Below are positions 62,822 through 64,000 of a stretch of 64,000 nt of DNA, piece by piece. Made by a program: the position numbers and the translations under genes. Position 1 is the first letter of the stretch. Each line of letters begins with the position of its first letter. Source of the stretch: Candidatus Gastranaerophilales bacterium (GTDB lineage: Bacteria > Cyanobacteriota > Vampirovibrionia > Gastranaerophilales > Gastranaerophilaceae); contig CALVDX010000002.1 in the NCBI GenBank assembly GCA_944326425.1, positions 1 to 64,000 on the forward strand, given 5' to 3'. The notes beneath the pieces are model-generated. The model was not told the DNA's origin. It ran no database searches and saw only the letters and a list, made by a program, of their open reading frames with translations.

Positions 62822-63361
62822 TTACATATTTTTATACATATTGGTGCATAATGCTTCAAAAAGCTGCATCGTTGAGGATTTCGGGAATTTTTTTATAAAA
62901 TTAATTACAGCGTTTTCAGGAACTTTAAATGTTGAAACAAGCATTTTATTAAACTCGTCTACCGCTTCCTGAGAACCTTCTTTTTCTACTTTCTTAAAAG
63001 CTTCTCTGATTTTAAACAATTCTTTGTTATCAAGAAATACTCCGCCGCAGTTATAGCATTCATCAATCATAACTTCTTTTCTGATGTCGTTATAGTGTCT
63101 GACCATTTTTGTTCCGCATACAGGACACATACGGGGTTCTGAAGCATCAACTTCTTCAAACTTTTTACCTTTTATACTTTCTAAAATAGGAGTAATATCT
63201 TCCTGCGCCTCGTCAAATTTTTCCAATTCACGATTATCAAAATATATCCCGCCGCAGCCTTCAGTACAAACATCAATATTTATTCCTAAATCAGGAAAAT
63301 GTACCTTTGTCATTGCATTGCGGCATGCAGGACAGTTAATTATATCAAGATTATCAGCCAT
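62822..63361 (-). CDS. Zinc-ribbon (zf-TFIIB-type) protein
   Basis: Two zinc-ribbon units are seen: Cys10/Cys13 with Cys32/Cys36, and Cys79/Cys82 with Cys102/Cys105. Each is followed by GG(I/V)(Y/F)(F/L)DN(R/K)EL, the PF13453 pattern. The C-terminal ~60 residues are helical. The role of the family is unclear. AAGGAG 6 nt upstream supports the start. Confidence 0.85.
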   Translation of the reverse strand: MADNLDIINCPACRNAMTKVHFPDLGINIDVCTEGCGGIYFDNRELEKFDEAQEDITPILESIKGKKFEEVDASEPRMCPVCGTKMVRHYNDIRKEVMIDECYNCGGVFLDNKELFKIREAFKKVEKEGSQEAVDEFNKMLVSTFKVPENAVINFIKKFPKSSTMQLFEALCTNMYKNM

Positions 63362-63443
63362 ATTTTTCTCCTTTTTATTATGACTTTAGCACAGAGTGCA
63401 GAAATAGGCATCATTTATATGGATTAGAAGAAATAGGAGAAAT

Positions 63444-63471
63444 AAAAAACGGGGCAGCTGCGCTGCCCCGT
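63444..63471 (-). terminator. Terminator of the porin-like remnant
   Basis: ACGGGGCAGC (63449-63458) pairs with GCTGCCCCGT (63462-63471) around TGC; on the minus strand six T follow (63449-63444). No intact gene on that strand ends here, only the remnant at 63479. Confidence 0.85.
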
Positions 63472-63478
63472 AACTTAA

Positions 63479-63560
63479 TTAAAATGTATACCTGATACCA
63501 ACAGTACCCTGTTTCACAAAGTCAAACATGACAGAACCGGCTTTGTATGCTAATATTTTG
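63479..63560 (-). pseudogene. C-terminal remnant of an outer-membrane beta-barrel protein
   Basis: The minus strand encodes a peptide ending GSVMFDFVKQGTVGIRYTF before the stop. Alternating residues and a terminal Phe are the classic last strand of an outer-membrane barrel protein. The frame stays open further upstream, but that part lies antisense to the HEPN gene and does not look barrel-like. So the rest of the gene seems lost, while its terminator remains. Confidence 0.55.
63528..63556 (+). promoter_or_regulatory. Promoter of the third HEPN gene, predicted leaderless
   Basis: ATGACA (63528-63533), 17 bp, TAATAT (63551-63556) with TGC directly before it form an extended -10 promoter. The ATG at 63563 follows after 6 nt. 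The -35 lies inside the porin remnant. Confidence 0.65.
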
Positions 63561-63562
63561 CT

Positions 63563-63982
63563 ATGAATAACAAACTTGATTTGACCAATATTAAAAATGC
63601 AATTGCAACGCTTGAAGAAGCAATCAATTATTACAACACAGATGTTGAACCACCAATAAAAAATATGTATGCAGATTCTTGTATACAAAGGTTTGAATAT
63701 ACTTATGAATTATCCTGGAAAATAATGAAAAAATATCTGAAATTATTTTTTAACAAAACAGAACAAGAGCTTACTGTAAAAAATATTTTCAGATACATGC
63801 AGGGGTACGGATTAATTGAAGATTGGACAAAATGGGTAGAATATAACGATGCCAGAAACAATACTTCGCACGAATACAATCTTAATAAAGCCCAATTTGT
63901 ACTCAGCGTTTTACAATCTTTTTTAGGAGATGTTAAGCGTTTTGTTCTTTGTTTGGAGAGTGCAATAAATGAAAACAATTAA
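63563..63982 (+). CDS. HEPN (HepT/HI0074-type) toxin-like protein
   Basis: The 139-residue protein shares long identical stretches with the product of 15861-16268 (KTEQELTV.NIFR.MQGYG). The R-x4-H-x-Y motif is RNNTSHEY with Arg98, His103 and Tyr105. It overlaps the MNT start by 14 bp. No Shine-Dalgarno sequence; the start follows an extended -10 by 6 nt. Confidence 0.87.
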   Translation: MNNKLDLTNIKNAIATLEEAINYYNTDVEPPIKNMYADSCIQRFEYTYELSWKIMKKYLKLFFNKTEQELTVKNIFRYMQGYGLIEDWTKWVEYNDARNNTSHEYNLNKAQFVLSVLQSFLGDVKRFVLCLESAINENN

Positions 63983-64000
63983 AGGTATGACTCCGGAAGA
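63969..64000 (+). CDS. Start of an MNT gene (partial at window edge)
   Basis: ATG 63969 opens MKTIKGMTPE, which matches the beginning of the MNT product at 16258 (MPIKGVTQEE). GGAGAG is 8 nt upstream. Position after a HEPN gene supports the call. The catalytic motif lies beyond the window. Confidence 0.75.
   Translation, partial: MKTIKGMTPE

Noticed and set aside
63479-63688. Intact 69-residue minus-strand gene
   Set aside because: Only the last ~25 residues look like a real protein (barrel end). The rest is antisense to the HEPN gene, so I call it a remnant.

Overview
The window reads as a stretch of an AT-rich, Gram-negative bacterial chromosome with small patches of GC-rich intergenic repeats. 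Flagellar genes fliF-fliG-fliH-fliI, a Skp/OmpH-like periplasmic chaperone, the tail of an outer-membrane barrel protein, a PDZ/radical-SAM/DUF512 protein of the type conserved in cyanobacteria, and several lineage-specific unknown proteins together suggest a non-photosynthetic relative of Cyanobacteria (Vampirovibrionia/Gastranaerophilales, 'Melainabacteria'). That assignment is an inference from gene content; no rRNA gene is present, and I recognised no tRNA gene.

Layout. 1-5.6 kb: a gene tail, a small Gly-rich protein and a minus-strand flagellar operon (MS-ring, rotor, export ATPase). 5.7-12.2 kb: SulP anion transporter, PadR regulator, radical-SAM DUF512 protein, a PRTase-like unknown, a lipase-fold protein and a membrane protein. 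12.6-16.6 kb: DHA2-type efflux pump with tyrS, then a HepT/MntA-type HEPN-MNT pair. 16.6-20.3 kb: rimO, an ECF sigma/anti-sigma/CpxP-like set, and a Xer recombinase. 20.3-28.2 kb: rpsA, dGTPase, CorC-like protein, yajQ, a repeat-rich YD-like protein and rpmE, separated by large palindromic repeats. 28.3-31.9 kb: an operon of a SLOG/DprA-like protein, a HEAT-like protein and a TPR protein. 32-41 kb: PcrA/UvrD helicase, MscS, RlmH, VWA protein, WecG-type glycosyltransferase, half transketolase and a homocitrate-synthase-like enzyme. 41-52 kb: XRE regulator, alaS with a structured upstream region, AbrB-like and DUF4186 proteins, Skp, DUF47-PiT phosphate uptake, and an orphan ABC permease. 52-64 kb: rpsB-tsf, a lineage-specific unknown, YbaK, smc-scpA-scpB, two more HEPN-MNT loci and a zinc-ribbon protein.

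Three things stand out. First, eight genes lack a Shine-Dalgarno site but have a -10 box ending exactly 6 nt before the ATG, often as an extended -10 (TGN), which predicts leaderless mRNAs; most other genes have good Shine-Dalgarno sites. Second, the intergenic DNA carries at least three repeat families: a GGGGTAAA-headed ~50-bp unit, a palindromic GGGCAAAG/CTTTGCCC family with compensatory stem changes, and a ~460-bp promoter module present twice, with a 5-bp tandem repeat at the predicted transcription start. Third, there are three HEPN-MNT toxin-antitoxin-like loci, one apparently sitting on the remnant of a porin-like gene.

All coordinates, motif spacings and repeat alignments were done by eye; no database search was run.
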